Shown: positions 26,446 to 35,893, counted from the stretch's first letter. The stretch is 60,518 nucleotides of DNA from DATLBA01 sp035527275 (GCA_035527275.1 DATLBA010000067.1:1-60518); one strand, 5' to 3'. Notes: generated by a model from the letters alone, not told the origin. Numbers and translations are program-made.

Positions 26446-27114
26446 ACCATTAACACCGACGACGATCTGACATTTCGTGAGCTCGCTCGACGCGACCTCG
26501 AGGCGTTCCACGACCTTATCTGTGAGGTCGAGGCTGCGAATTCTAGCAATCCCACCCACAGGCATTGGGTGGAACAGTGCGTAGATCGGTACTTGGCGTG
26601 GGGTGTCAGATTCTTCTCGGCCGCACTTTCGGACGGAACACCACTGGGGCTGGTGGGCCTCCTTACAGCGACGTTGCCGAACGGGCGTACGTGTGATATG
26701 GCCGAGATCGCTATCATTGGCGTCTACGAGCAACACAGAAGGTTGGGGTACGGTTCAAAGCTGCTCCAGTACGCGGAGCAAGCAGCCATCAGGTCCGGCG
26801 CTCTCGATATGATAATCACGACTGACGGGGACGACAAAGAAGAGATCGCGTTCTATCAGAGCAACGGATATACTGTTGACGCGGTGCCAAAGCCGGGTCG
26901 GGCGTGGTTGTATAAGTTCATAGGTTTCACTTGCGAATGCCTGGTCGCGCCCCGGGAAGAAACCTGTCCTATCAAGGACCTGAGGAGGAAGACGGCAGAA
27001 GAGCGGATGCGTGTTGCGAATGGGATGACTGCTGAGCAAATCGCCGCGCTAGTTGACGAGCACAAGACCTGCTTCGCGAAGAGAATCCAGCAGGCACAGG
27101 AAGAAATGGTCTAA
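26446..27114 (+). CDS. GNAT-family acetyltransferase, start unclear
   Basis: The open frame begins after TAG at 26443. GNAT features: N-terminal LTFRELARRDLEAFHDL, EIAIIGVYEQHRRLGYGSKLLQYAEQAAIRSGA (acetyl-CoA loop), MIITTDGDDKEEIAFYQSNGYTV. Homologous sequence appears to extend upstream of the first usual start (GTG 26569), where only ATT 26449 or CTG 26467 are available, so it either uses a rare start or has lost its 5' end. The C-terminal 50 residues are helical and charged. Substrate unknown. Confidence 0.7.
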   Translation, partial: TINTDDDLTFRELARRDLEAFHDLICEVEAANSSNPTHRHWVEQCVDRYLAWGVRFFSAALSDGTPLGLVGLLTATLPNGRTCDMAEIAIIGVYEQHRRLGYGSKLLQYAEQAAIRSGALDMIITTDGDDKEEIAFYQSNGYTVDAVPKPGRAWLYKFIGFTCECLVAPREETCPIKDLRRKTAEERMRVANGMTAEQIAALVDEHKTCFAKRIQQAQEEMV

Positions 27115-27185
27115 CCACTGCGTCGAGCGGACGCGGAGGACCGCGCCGCTCACGCCGAGAACGTTCTGCAAAGCAGGGAGCAACC

Positions 27186-27542
27186 ATGAGACAGTTGACT
27201 GTTGCCGATTTGAAGCCCAACGGGGTCCATCTGCTGCCTAGTCTGCTTGGTGACGCGAGGATTGCCGGTGGTGGAGTTTACGTGTTCAAACCCGGCGAAA
27301 CGGCACACCCCGAACCTCGTCACGTGCATGACGTTGACGAGGTCTTTGTCTTCCTGCAAGGCTCGGGCGTCATTCCCGTTGACGGAGTAGACTATGCCGT
27401 GCGAGCAGGAGACGTCGTGGTTGTTGCGGCAGGTGAAGACCACCACACCCGCAGTTCTGCCGATGACCCGTTGGTCGCGGCTTGGTATCTGATGGACAGA
27501 AAGGCGCTGCAGAACGACCGTATCGACCGCGATTCGTCATAG
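27186..27542 (+). CDS. Small cupin-domain protein
   Basis: 118 residues, one cupin domain: HPEPRHVHDVDEVFVFLQGSG (metal-binding His-x-His and Glu) and AGDVVVVAAGEDHHTRS (second motif with His). Small single-domain cupins bind a metal and often a sugar or small ligand; the substrate cannot be told. GGGAG lies about 7 nt upstream of the ATG. It follows the GNAT by 71 nt. Confidence 0.8.
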   Translation: MRQLTVADLKPNGVHLLPSLLGDARIAGGGVYVFKPGETAHPEPRHVHDVDEVFVFLQGSGVIPVDGVDYAVRAGDVVVVAAGEDHHTRSSADDPLVAAWYLMDRKALQNDRIDRDSS

Positions 27543-28271
27543 CCGCCGTTGGCGTCTACGCGGTCTCGGGTGACGCGGCGGAATGGGCCGCCGCTCATGC
27601 CGATCCCGTTGGGCTACCAGGGAGGAATCTGTGAGAGGGAGTACCTGTTTTCGCCAGGCGGCAGGTCTAGTCATTCTTTCGTTGTGTCGCGCAGGCCAAA
27701 TCAAGCGCCGAAGTCTATAACTGGCAGACGGGCGATGGGGCAATCGTGACGCGGTTTGCCTGTAGGAGGAAGGAATGGTTATCTATCCGCCCGGGGCGGA
27801 GCCAGTGATTTGGACAATGAGCCGGAATACAGTCAGCCACCAGCGAGACTCTGCGCCGTACACTGTCGATAGGCGATAGAACGCTTAGCCGTCCATATAG
27901 TATTAAGGCAACAGAGGCAAGACGCTCGAGGTATGCCCCTCGTCCGAAGCGCGACGGGTCGCTCGCGAGAGGGTGCGGGGCGCGGGCAGCCGGTGAGCCG
28001 TACCGACCTGACTTCCTTGGGCCCCTCGAAGACCTCGATAGGCCCATGAGTGCTTGGGTGTGGGCCGTCGGGTGTGGTGTGGCCAACCCCGTGGGACAAG
28101 GGCATGAGGAGGCTGAGAGTTTTCGGACCCCTTCGCGCACGCGCGCGTGCGTTTTTTAGGGGGCCGCATATTTGCACAGACCGCGCGTAGGTCGGGGCGG
28201 CTTCAGGGCTGCGAGGCGGTTGACGGGCGCTGGCGCAAACCATCTCGTGCTGGCGCAGGCAAAGGAGAACT
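27543..28271. other. Intergenic, no gene recognised
   Basis: 730 bp. Open frames here give Arg/Pro/Ser-rich translations without RBS or known motifs on either strand. The only clear element is the terminator-like hairpin at 28136-28157. Confidence 0.45.
28136..28157 (+). terminator. Candidate intrinsic terminator
   Basis: CGCACGC and GCGTGCG arms followed directly by TTTTTT. The stem is 5-7 bp depending on loop size. It lies between the cupin region and the large secreted protein, insulating the latter. Confidence 0.6.
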
Positions 28272-31200
28272 ATGAGAACCACCAACCGCTTGCTGGCGGC
28301 GGCTTCTCTGGTGATGTTCATCTGCGGCGGCGGTCAAGTGGCGGGGCAGGACAAGCCTGCCGGGGCCGATAGTAACGGCGCCCCGACCAAAGGGAAAGGT
28401 CCTACAGACATGAAAACCGATACGGACAAACTTGTAGGCCAACCTGCCGACATCGCGTCCAGCGCCTACCAGTATCGCGCTGATCGTAGGGCGGAGGAGA
28501 ATCCGCCGGAGAGCTGGCTGGCCCTCATGTGGTACGCCAACCAGCCGCTGAACAAACCTCTGGATGCGAAAGTTCCGGCGATCAAGCAGGCATTGTGCGG
28601 CTTGCTTTGGGAGGAGATCCGCCCGGTGCAGCAATTGGAATTGACATGGGCGCCTGACGCCAAACGTCGGCCTGCGCCCGAGGAATTGAACATCACGGCC
28701 TTGGACAACCGCGGCACTGCCAGTTCGTGGTGGAACAACCTGGACGCGGCGCCAAAGCCGGTCAAACCCGCCGTATCAACCGATGGGAACACCTATGTCT
28801 ACGACCTGCAAACGGCAACGTGCGGCATCGTGATCAGCGTTGGCGGCTCCAAGAGCGCCGCCGACTACGCCGTGCCCGCGGTGCGGGTGCTGGTGGCGGA
28901 CCTCTGGAAGAGAATGGACGTTGAGATCGAATGGGGGTTCGACCCGGTCACCGCGGAGAAGGATTACAGCGGCCGTGTCGAAACCTATGACGGCATGGCG
29001 GTCGGCCTGCGCCCCCTGGACGGCGACGCGCTCACCACGGGAACGGACGCGATTTCGTGGCGTTCTCTGGGCAAGGGTTCCACCCGCCGGGGCGTGAAGT
29101 TCAGTCTGCTGTACATGGGCACATCGCGGTGGTGGCAGGTGCAGCCGTTCACGAGCCAGCGGGACGACGTGGCGCGCACCATCGTCACCGTGTGGACCCA
29201 GGCGGGCAACTTTTCGTTTCTGGCGGCCGACCTGGAGAACGGACCGATCCTCGCGCCGGAGTACGGATTCTTCGTCCGTCGGTTGCCGGAGGCGGCGTCC
29301 ACGCCTGCAAAACCGGCATTGAACTCGCGAGTCCCGCGGGTTCCGATGGCGACAGAAATGGATTCCATCGCCGGCAGCAAGGCACTGCTGGGTTGGGGCA
29401 GCGACCAGTGCCCTTGGTTCGGCGGCAACCCGGCCGACAAACCGGTTTCCGTGCAAGGCATCACCATCCCGGCCAAGAGTCTGGCCATGCATCCCGGGTC
29501 TGACCGCGATGTGGCCGCCGGTTGGCGCAGTCCCATCAAAGGACTGGTGAAGGTCAAGGCCAGCGTGGCCCATGGTCAAAATGGTGGCGACGGGATCGCA
29601 TGGTGGATTGTGCGAGAGACCAAGACCGACCGGAAGAACCTGACCCATGGCACGACGGGCGGAACCGGCGCGCAGACGATTCCTGCCGAGGCCGACGCGC
29701 AGAAGTTGGGCGAAGTAGCCGTCGAACCTGGCGACATGATTTCATTGGTCGTCGGCCCCAAAGGCACACACTCCTGCGACACGACCCTCATCGAACTGGT
29801 CATCACCGAGGTGGGCGGACGCGGGCGGGTCTGGAACCTGACCGAGGATGTGGTGAAAGCTCTGCATGCCGGGAATCCACACGCCGATAGCCAGGGCAAT
29901 GCCGACGTATGGCATTTCTATTCCGAAGAATCGGCGGCGCCTCCGTCCATCCCTTCGCAACCTCCCATCGTGCTGGTCTCGCAAGCCACCAGCGCCCGGG
30001 AGTTCATCAAGGAACTCCAGGCCAGGAAACTGAGCACCATCCGCCAGCAGACCCGCGTCCATGAAGAGCAGAGCTGGGAGGGGGCCGTCACCGCGATGCA
30101 CGGCACCAACCTGCCTCCGCATCCCAAGCCCCCGGCGGGATCCGAACCGACGATGCAGGTGCAGGTGCCGTCGGAACGCCTGACGGCCCAATGGAATCTG
30201 GGAGCCTGGCATCTCGTCCGCCATGCCCAGAAGAACCCGAAGACCGGGCGCCTCTGGTTCAACGATTATCCCTACGGCATCCTGGGCGCCGAGACCTACA
30301 TGATCCTCGCGGCGCTGGACTTGATGGGTTCGCATAAGGCCGCTGAGGATGGCTTCTACCAATGGGTGTCCCTGCCGATGGATCCCAACTCCATCGGTCA
30401 TCACAGTTGGGCACTCCCTGACCGTCCCAACGGACTCTTTTCAGAAGGCCACGGATGTCTGACGCACGCCGTAGGTCCGCCGGGCGCCGGCGGCCACATG
30501 GATGGCGTCCATGCCTTTGGCCCGGGTTCCATTGGCTGGGCTCTGACCCAGCACTATTGGATGACCGGCGATAGCGAGTGGCTCAAAGCCTCCGCACCGC
30601 GGATCAAGGCCAACGCCGAATGGATGCTGCGTCAACGGCGGGTGGTCTCGGGTATGGTTCCGGGTGGCGACCGTCTTTGGTGCAAGGGGTTGCAGCCGGC
30701 GCTCCAGGTGACCCCGGACAGCGGTGGATTGTGGATGCAGTTCTACGAGTGCGAGGCCTATTACTGGGCCTCCGTCTCGCGTCTCGCGGCCACACTGGCA
30801 GTGATCGATCCGGACGGGGGCGCGCAATTGGCGGCCGAGGCGGAAGCCTACCGGAAAGATCTGCGCGCGGCGGTGGAACGATCCATCGCGTTGTCGCCGG
30901 TGGTCCCGGTGCGCGACGGCACCTATCATTCGGTCATCCCGTTCGCTTGTTATGTGCGCGGGTTGTCAACCTCCGCATGGGGATGGCGCCGGGAGGGGTC
31001 TGGAGAACATGTCGGCCCCCTTTACTGGGAAACGGTCCAGTCGGCGGCGGCTCTGATAAGTCCGGCGGGTTTGCTGCCACTGGACGACGTGCGGGTACAG
31101 GGGTATCTGGATGTGTTGGAGGATCGGTTACTCCTGGAGAATCCAAATCTCTCGAAACGGACGCGCAGCTACAATCCGGAGATGGATTGGTTCGCCCATG

Positions 31201-31751
31201 CCGGATGGCAATATCAGGGTGGACTGGAGCGCACCTCGAATATGCACCTGGCCGGCGACGACATCCCGGTCTTTCTCCGTTCGTTTCTCAACTGCTATGC
31301 CATCGACATCCTCCCGAATGAGGGATACATTTTCAACGAACACGCGACCCGCGGCCCGGCTGACAAGATCTTCGAAGAAGCCGCCTTCCTCGAACGCTTC
31401 CGCAACCTGTTGGTGATGGAAGACGGACAGAATCTGTGGCTGGCCCGCGCCACGCCCAGAGTCTGGCTGGAACAGGGCAAAAAGATATCCGTGAAAAACG
31501 CGCCGACGCACTTTGGCTCGGTGGACTACGAGATCACTTCCGACGTGGACAGTGGCAAGATCACTGCTACTGTCGAGATGCCGTCGCGCAACACACAGAA
31601 GGCCGTAGTGTTGCGGTTCCGGCATCCCAAGGCCGCGCCGATCAAGAGCGTGACGGTCAATGACAAGCCGTGGCAAGAGTTCGACAAGGACAGGGAAGTC
31701 ATTCGTCTGGAAGGCCTGAAAGGGACGGTCAGGGTGCGGGCGAATTACTGA
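28272..31751 (+). CDS. Large secreted protein with six-hairpin glycosidase-like domain
   Basis: 1159 residues. Signal peptide (LLAAASLVMFICGGGQVAGQ). The middle region (about 355-510) resembles an NPCBM-type binding domain (KALLGWGSDQCPWFGGN, GITIPAKSLAMHPGSDRDVAAGW, LIELVITEVGG). From about 640 to 1060 it has the alpha/alpha-toroid pattern of six-hairpin glycosidases (LWFNDYPYGILGAETYMILAALDLMG, HYWMTGDSEWLKASAPRIKANAEWMLRQR), with a C-terminal beta domain. It probably degrades a complex polysaccharide outside the cytoplasm and could be a T2SS substrate. GH family not assigned; catalytic residues not pinpointed. Confidence 0.72.
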   Translation: MRTTNRLLAAASLVMFICGGGQVAGQDKPAGADSNGAPTKGKGPTDMKTDTDKLVGQPADIASSAYQYRADRRAEENPPESWLALMWYANQPLNKPLDAKVPAIKQALCGLLWEEIRPVQQLELTWAPDAKRRPAPEELNITALDNRGTASSWWNNLDAAPKPVKPAVSTDGNTYVYDLQTATCGIVISVGGSKSAADYAVPAVRVLVADLWKRMDVEIEWGFDPVTAEKDYSGRVETYDGMAVGLRPLDGDALTTGTDAISWRSLGKGSTRRGVKFSLLYMGTSRWWQVQPFTSQRDDVARTIVTVWTQAGNFSFLAADLENGPILAPEYGFFVRRLPEAASTPAKPALNSRVPRVPMATEMDSIAGSKALLGWGSDQCPWFGGNPADKPVSVQGITIPAKSLAMHPGSDRDVAAGWRSPIKGLVKVKASVAHGQNGGDGIAWWIVRETKTDRKNLTHGTTGGTGAQTIPAEADAQKLGEVAVEPGDMISLVVGPKGTHSCDTTLIELVITEVGGRGRVWNLTEDVVKALHAGNPHADSQGNADVWHFYSEESAAPPSIPSQPPIVLVSQATSAREFIKELQARKLSTIRQQTRVHEEQSWEGAVTAMHGTNLPPHPKPPAGSEPTMQVQVPSERLTAQWNLGAWHLVRHAQKNPKTGRLWFNDYPYGILGAETYMILAALDLMGSHKAAEDGFYQWVSLPMDPNSIGHHSWALPDRPNGLFSEGHGCLTHAVGPPGAGGHMDGVHAFGPGSIGWALTQHYWMTGDSEWLKASAPRIKANAEWMLRQRRVVSGMVPGGDRLWCKGLQPALQVTPDSGGLWMQFYECEAYYWASVSRLAATLAVIDPDGGAQLAAEAEAYRKDLRAAVERSIALSPVVPVRDGTYHSVIPFACYVRGLSTSAWGWRREGSGEHVGPLYWETVQSAAALISPAGLLPLDDVRVQGYLDVLEDRLLLENPNLSKRTRSYNPEMDWFAHAGWQYQGGLERTSNMHLAGDDIPVFLRSFLNCYAIDILPNEGYIFNEHATRGPADKIFEEAAFLERFRNLLVMEDGQNLWLARATPRVWLEQGKKISVKNAPTHFGSVDYEITSDVDSGKITATVEMPSRNTQKAVVLRFRHPKAAPIKSVTVNDKPWQEFDKDREVIRLEGLKGTVRVRANY

Positions 31752-32449
31752 GACTCAATTCTTTGTTCATTAACGGGTTATGCGTTCGTCCCGACCGGCG
31801 GCGCGGCACGTGTCTCTACCGGGAATCTCGTCTGCCGGGAAAACGCTTCCTAGCCGGTTTGATCATGAGTCCGGTGACGATGCCGCAGTGAGATCGGAAC
31901 GGTTCGGCATGCTGGCGAGCGGTAGTCCTCGTGACATCGGGATGGCCCGCCTGCCGCCAGATGGCAACCTGCTCGCGGATTCGGTTGATCGTGCGGTTCG
32001 GTTCGATCCGGTCACGCGTCCATTGTGTGTCGAAGACCATCTGGGCGCGCTTGCCCTTCTTCTTGGGGCCGGGGACGGGAACGAAGTAGGAACTGGGCCG
32101 CCGCTCGGAGGTGATTTCGTTGGTGATGCCCTCATCTGAGAAGCGAAAATGCCGCTGAGGCTCCTCGAAGGGAGCATTGACGACCGGGTTTTCGATAATG
32201 ACCTGGCTCACGGGTACCCCCCGATGGGTCATCGACAGAGACACCCCAACTCAGCATGATTATGGCGCGCCGGACCTGGAATCGCAACGGAAACTTGGGC
32301 GCCTCTCGCCTTGATAGGACCGCCTGGAGGCGGTAGAATCCAAGCCATCGGGCGGGCGTAATCAGCCCCGTGCGGTCACATCGGGTCGCCAGCCGTGATC
32401 CCACCCGCCTCGGCGAGTTGACGCACGTTCATTCAAGGAGCCCCGTGCC
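31752..32449. other. Intergenic with degraded restriction-enzyme 5' end
   Basis: About 700 bp with no intact gene. It contains the minus-strand restriction-enzyme stump described separately, and then about 200 bp leading into the lipoprotein/FGE gene, with nothing recognisable. Confidence 0.5.
31915..32244 (-). pseudogene. N-terminal stump of a restriction enzyme/helicase (type III-like, BPTD_3080-type)
   Basis: About 110 residues from an ATG at 32244 read VIIENPVVNAPFEEPQRHFRF, then DEGITNEITSERRPSSYFVPVP, then FDTQWTRDRIEPNRTINRIREQVAIWRQ. This order (fill-in of ENPxxNxPFEEPxRHFRFxxxGIT and NRIRxxVxxWR) is the start of large restriction-endonuclease/helicase proteins of about 900-1000 residues. 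After TTARQ the match ends and the frame continues only as noise to 31,816. No helicase motifs exist. A fossil of a lost defence gene. Confidence 0.6.
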
Positions 32450-32998
32450 ATGCGACTTCGCGACCTGATCTGGACGACCTTGCTTCCCCTGGCGCTGATC
32501 CTTCCGGCGGGCTGCCGGAGCGGCGGCCCCTGCCTCGTCACCGAGACAGCGGGCCCGTATGTGCTGCACGATCCCGGATGGGCCAAGGAGGGCGAGGGCA
32601 CCATCCTGCGACTGGAGAATGACCGCGTCTCGGTGGAGGTCGTTCCCGCCCTCGCGGGCAACGTCATCCGCTACGTGGACAAGTCGCGCCCCGCCGACCG
32701 CCAGCCCTTCAGCCGCCTGGACGATGCCTTCGCCAACAGCGGCGTCTGGAAGGCCGGCGAGTACACCTGTCGCATCGGTGACCGCGGGCCCGACAAAGCC
32801 AGCCTCACCGTCGTCGGCACCGGCACGCTGACACCCTTTGGGACCGCGGTGGAGCCTGTCCCGCCCGCCACGCCGCTGCGCGTGGAGCGGACGCTCACGG
32901 TCCGGCGCGGCTCGTCGGCCGTGCGGATCGACGTCACGGTCACCAACACCGGCCGGCAGACCTGCCGCGATCTGCGCTACATGGTGCATGCCCTGTAC
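32450..32998 (+). pseudogene. Lipoprotein/FGE-domain gene, 5' part, interrupted by the integrated element
   Basis: 183 codons from ATG 32450. Signal peptide with lipobox LPAGC, then a beta-rich domain (ILRLENDRVSVEVVPALAGNVIRYVDKS, PFGTAVEPVPPATPLRVERTLTVR, RIDVTVTNTGRQTCRDLRYMVHAL) resembling galactose-mutarotase/DUF4380-like folds. The host frame ends at Y183 (TAC 32996-32998), where the element begins; translation would run on into element DNA to 33,121. The 3' part lies at 46751-48082. Joined, the gene encodes a 626-residue lipoprotein with a C-terminal FGE/sulfatase-modifying domain. Confidence 0.8.
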
Positions 32999-34746
32999 GA
33001 GGATACCTTTTTTAGCCTAAACTTCTTGATGCCCACAGCCTCCAACGCCTCGATGACGCGGAGGGGGTTTGCCGGTAGTTTCAGGTCCGCCGCCGTGACC
33101 TCGTGCCTGGCGTCGATGTAGTAGTCGTCCGGCAAGCCTGACTCGTGGCGTATTCGGATGCTCCGCCGGTCCAGCACGCGGGCCAGGAGGTCGCGGCGCT
33201 TTGCTTGCGGCAGCCTGTCGATGCTGACGCGCAACGCACCCCCCGCAGCCGTGAACTCGGCCACTATCTCCGCAAGGCGCTTGCCCTGGGCGGCAGCCCC
33301 GGCCCGCTCGGCCTCCGCGACCTGGGCGGCCGACAGCGCGGCGTCCAGGCGTATCCGCTCACTGTCGAGCGTGGTCATGTGCTGGTTGACCTCGGCCAGC
33401 AGCTCGTCCATTTCGCGGTCGCTGATTTTGCCGCGGGTCCGCTGGCGGACGATCTGCTTTCGTTCCCCCTTGCGGTCGGCCAGCTTGGCGGCGACGTCGG
33501 CCTGGCGTCCCTCGATCTCGGCCGGGTCCGCCGCGTCCCCGCTGTCGCCGTTGAGCCATTTCTGATACACCTCCACGTCGAATCTGAGGAGCTTGCTCCA
33601 TACGAGATCCCACAGGGCCGCGTCGGCCCCCTGGACGTAGAAACTCGGCAGGTCGCATCGCTCCGCGACCCGGCGGGCCTTGCGCTTCGCCGCGCTGCAG
33701 TTGCCGAGGCATCTGTAATATCCATATCCGCCCACGGTGTGGCCCTCCAGCGTCCGGCCGCAGTGCCCGCAGGTCAGGAAGGGCCGGAATAGGTAGAGGT
33801 TGGCAGACCGGCCGTCGCGGGTCACGGCCTGGGCTCCGCGCCGGGCCTCGCACTTGGCCCAGAGCTTGGCCGGGATAGTCTTAGGCAGCTCGAAGCGGAT
33901 CATGCCGTCCGCCGGTAGCATCGTCTCCGGCACGTCGCATACGAATTCGTGGTAGGCGCAATGGTCCCGGTAGCGGCCCCACAGCTTTCGTGCATCGAAC
34001 TCGATGCGGCCGGTGCGGTAGATTTCGTTGCCCAGGATGTAGCGGACAGCCATCTGGGACCACGATCCGCCGCCCACGTATCTCCGCCGGCTCGGCGACA
34101 CCCCCGCCGCGTCCAGGGCCGCCGCTATCTGTTCCTGGGACGAACCGGCCGCGTAGTCGCGGAAGATGCCCCTGACGGTCTGCCAGTGCGCCGACACGAC
34201 CTTCAGGGTGCGGCGTCCCTCGTCCAGGGCGAATCCGTAGGGCGAAAGGGCGTAGGGATACTGGCCTTGGAGCAGCCGCAGCAGCTTGGCCCGGCGGACC
34301 TTCTGGCCCTGGACTACCGACTGGTGACCGGCGGCGTAGAGCCTTCCTAGAAGCTCGCTGGCCTGGCGAAGGAAGTCCGGGCTCGACGGATCGAGCGTCG
34401 TGCCATCGAGAAATCGCAGGGCGGTCTTGGTTCGCCAGCATATGTCTATGATTGCCTTGGCGTCCTCCCAATCGCGGGCCGGTCGGCCCCATCGGGTCGG
34501 GTCAACGACTACGCAAAAGTCAACGTCGTGTGCTCCGAGATACTGCATGAGGGCCTGGGCTCCGGCCCGCGGCGCGAGCGACGTGCCGCTAATACCGGCG
34601 TCCTCGAACGTGCCGACGATCTTCCACCCCTGGGCCGCGGCGTAGGTGGGCAGGGCGACTCGCTGCTGCTCCAGGTTGTCGCGGTCGGCCTGTGACTGCG
34701 ACGAGACTCTCGCGTAGCTTGCGGCGATAGGCTTGCGCTGCGTCAT
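32977..34746 (-). CDS. Large serine recombinase (integrase of the element)
   Basis: 589 residues from ATG 34746 (AAAGGGG upstream; GTG 34773 is an alternative). Resolvase domain with catalytic Ser15 in SYARVSSQ, DAGISGT, and the arginine-bearing VVDPTRWGRPARDWEDAK; then a recombinase domain, a zinc ribbon (FLTCGHCGRTLEGHTV, RCLGNC) and a coiled coil (about 430-490). Large serine recombinases integrate phages between short attP and attB cores. The last residues after the core (RACTM) are encoded by host DNA beyond attL, so the C-terminus differs from that in the free element (see findings). Transcribed toward the left attachment site. Confidence 0.93.
   Translation of the reverse strand: MTQRKPIAASYARVSSQSQADRDNLEQQRVALPTYAAAQGWKIVGTFEDAGISGTSLAPRAGAQALMQYLGAHDVDFCVVVDPTRWGRPARDWEDAKAIIDICWRTKTALRFLDGTTLDPSSPDFLRQASELLGRLYAAGHQSVVQGQKVRRAKLLRLLQGQYPYALSPYGFALDEGRRTLKVVSAHWQTVRGIFRDYAAGSSQEQIAAALDAAGVSPSRRRYVGGGSWSQMAVRYILGNEIYRTGRIEFDARKLWGRYRDHCAYHEFVCDVPETMLPADGMIRFELPKTIPAKLWAKCEARRGAQAVTRDGRSANLYLFRPFLTCGHCGRTLEGHTVGGYGYYRCLGNCSAAKRKARRVAERCDLPSFYVQGADAALWDLVWSKLLRFDVEVYQKWLNGDSGDAADPAEIEGRQADVAAKLADRKGERKQIVRQRTRGKISDREMDELLAEVNQHMTTLDSERIRLDAALSAAQVAEAERAGAAAQGKRLAEIVAEFTAAGGALRVSIDRLPQAKRRDLLARVLDRRSIRIRHESGLPDDYYIDARHEVTAADLKLPANPLRVIEALEAVGIKKFRLKKVSSYRACTM
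32995..32998. other. attL core
   Basis: GTAC inside CCCTGTACGAGG; the same GTAC occurs in attR (TTCGAGTACAAG). Agreement continues imperfectly on the right (GAG against AAG). The core is assigned because joining host arms here keeps the host frame (codon Y183 then K). Confidence 0.7.
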
Positions 34747-34777
34747 GGCTAGGCCCCTTTCAAGTTTTCCCACAGCT

Positions 34778-34805
34778 ATTTTAGCGGAAAGTGCTCCGGT
34801 GTAAA
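34778..34805 (-). promoter_or_regulatory. Promoter of the large serine recombinase
   Basis: On the minus strand TTTACA (34805-34800), a 16-bp spacer and TAAAAT (34783-34778). The start of transcription would be near 34771, giving a leader of about 25 nt before ATG 34746. This supports the ATG over the upstream GTG. Confidence 0.6.
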
Positions 34806-34823
34806 GCGAAATCTTTCATTATT

Positions 34824-34839
34824 CCAAAATATATTTTGG
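34824..34839. promoter_or_regulatory. 16-bp perfect palindrome, candidate operator
   Basis: CCAAAATATATTTTGG, symmetric over all 16 positions, 18 bp upstream of the recombinase -35 box and in the divergent region before the 34985 gene. The position suits a repressor or control protein governing integration versus early genes. No candidate repressor with a clear HTH was recognised nearby. Confidence 0.55.
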
Positions 34840-34984
34840 CCTCTAACTCTAGTCCTGGCAACGAGTTACGGCGTTTCGGCGGCGGCGGGGCAAAAATAGT
34901 TCGTGGATTGATCGCGAAAATGGCCTGAGCAAACCTTTTATTATCGGTGGAAGGCACGCGGAGGAAAACATTGAGGAGAACCCG

Positions 34985-35893
34985 ATGAGCCATATCCAAG
35001 ATTTTGAAACGCAAGAGGCCGCGGGCCTGGCGGAGCTGGACGCCGATCTACAAGCGGTCGCCAAATCATCGGCCCCCCGCGCCGTCGCGATTCTGCTCGC
35101 GCAACAGGCGGACCGGGCCGAATCGGAGGCGGGCCGGCAAGAGCGTGAGGCCGCGAGGATGGCGGCCATCGAGGCCGACTCGGCCCTGCGCACCGGACTA
35201 CCAGGCCGACCGCTACTGAGCGACGAACGCCTAGCATACCGGGCGCTTTGCGAGGCTCACGAGGAGGCCCCGGATCGCTTCAAACTGGCCCAGGCCCGAT
35301 ACCAGAAGGTCATCGACCAGTTGAAAGCCGCCGGGCCGGAGTTGGATACGCTCCAGGTCCAGGCCGACCAGCAGGTGGCCTTGGCCAAGCAAAGCGTCAA
35401 GCACCTTGAGCAGGCAGCCTCGACGTTCGCACAGGCCGTCACCTTGGCCGACACTGGCAAGTCGGCCATGGCGAAGCTAGGCGGCATCGTTGCATTCAAC
35501 GATACGCCATTCATTGATTTGACCGCCAGCATCAGCGAACTCCGCGACTTGCACAAGCGATGGAAACTGCGGCTTGACGCCGAGATGGCCAGGTTGGGCA
35601 AGGACCAGGCGGCCGAGTTGACCGAGATGCGAGAGCGGCGGGAGTCTCAGACGTATGGGTATGCCCTGCTGAAAGCCGCCTCCTCTTATCGCAAGACGGC
35701 CGGGGGCAAACTGCTTTGGAAAAACTACGGCCGCGCCCTCCGCGAGTTCGAGGTCGCCCAGGCCGAGCAGCCTCTTGAGGACTTCAGCACAATCCGCGAC
35801 GAGGTCCAGGCCCGGTTGACGGCGTTTTACCGGGGGGCGGCGGAGCATGGCAAACTTGAGTTTCACGCGGACGCGGTTCCGCAGGTCGGATAA
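34985..35893 (+). CDS. Element protein, helical/coiled coil, unknown function
   Basis: 302 residues; GAGGAGA 6 nt upstream. Almost entirely alpha-helical and charged (AAGLAELDADLQAVAKSS, QADRAESEAGRQEREAARM, ELDTLQVQADQQVALAKQSVKHLEQAAS) with no membrane segment or signal. It is the first rightward gene of the element, divergent from the integrase, a place often taken by early or regulatory genes. I do not recognise the family. Confidence 0.75.
   Translation: MSHIQDFETQEAAGLAELDADLQAVAKSSAPRAVAILLAQQADRAESEAGRQEREAARMAAIEADSALRTGLPGRPLLSDERLAYRALCEAHEEAPDRFKLAQARYQKVIDQLKAAGPELDTLQVQADQQVALAKQSVKHLEQAASTFAQAVTLADTGKSAMAKLGGIVAFNDTPFIDLTASISELRDLHKRWKLRLDAEMARLGKDQAAELTEMRERRESQTYGYALLKAASSYRKTAGGKLLWKNYGRALREFEVAQAEQPLEDFSTIRDEVQARLTAFYRGAAEHGKLEFHADAVPQVG

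Noticed and set aside
27715..28140. 141-codon minus-strand frame as a gene
   Set aside because: Ser/Arg/Pro-rich translation, no RBS, no motif; probably non-coding.
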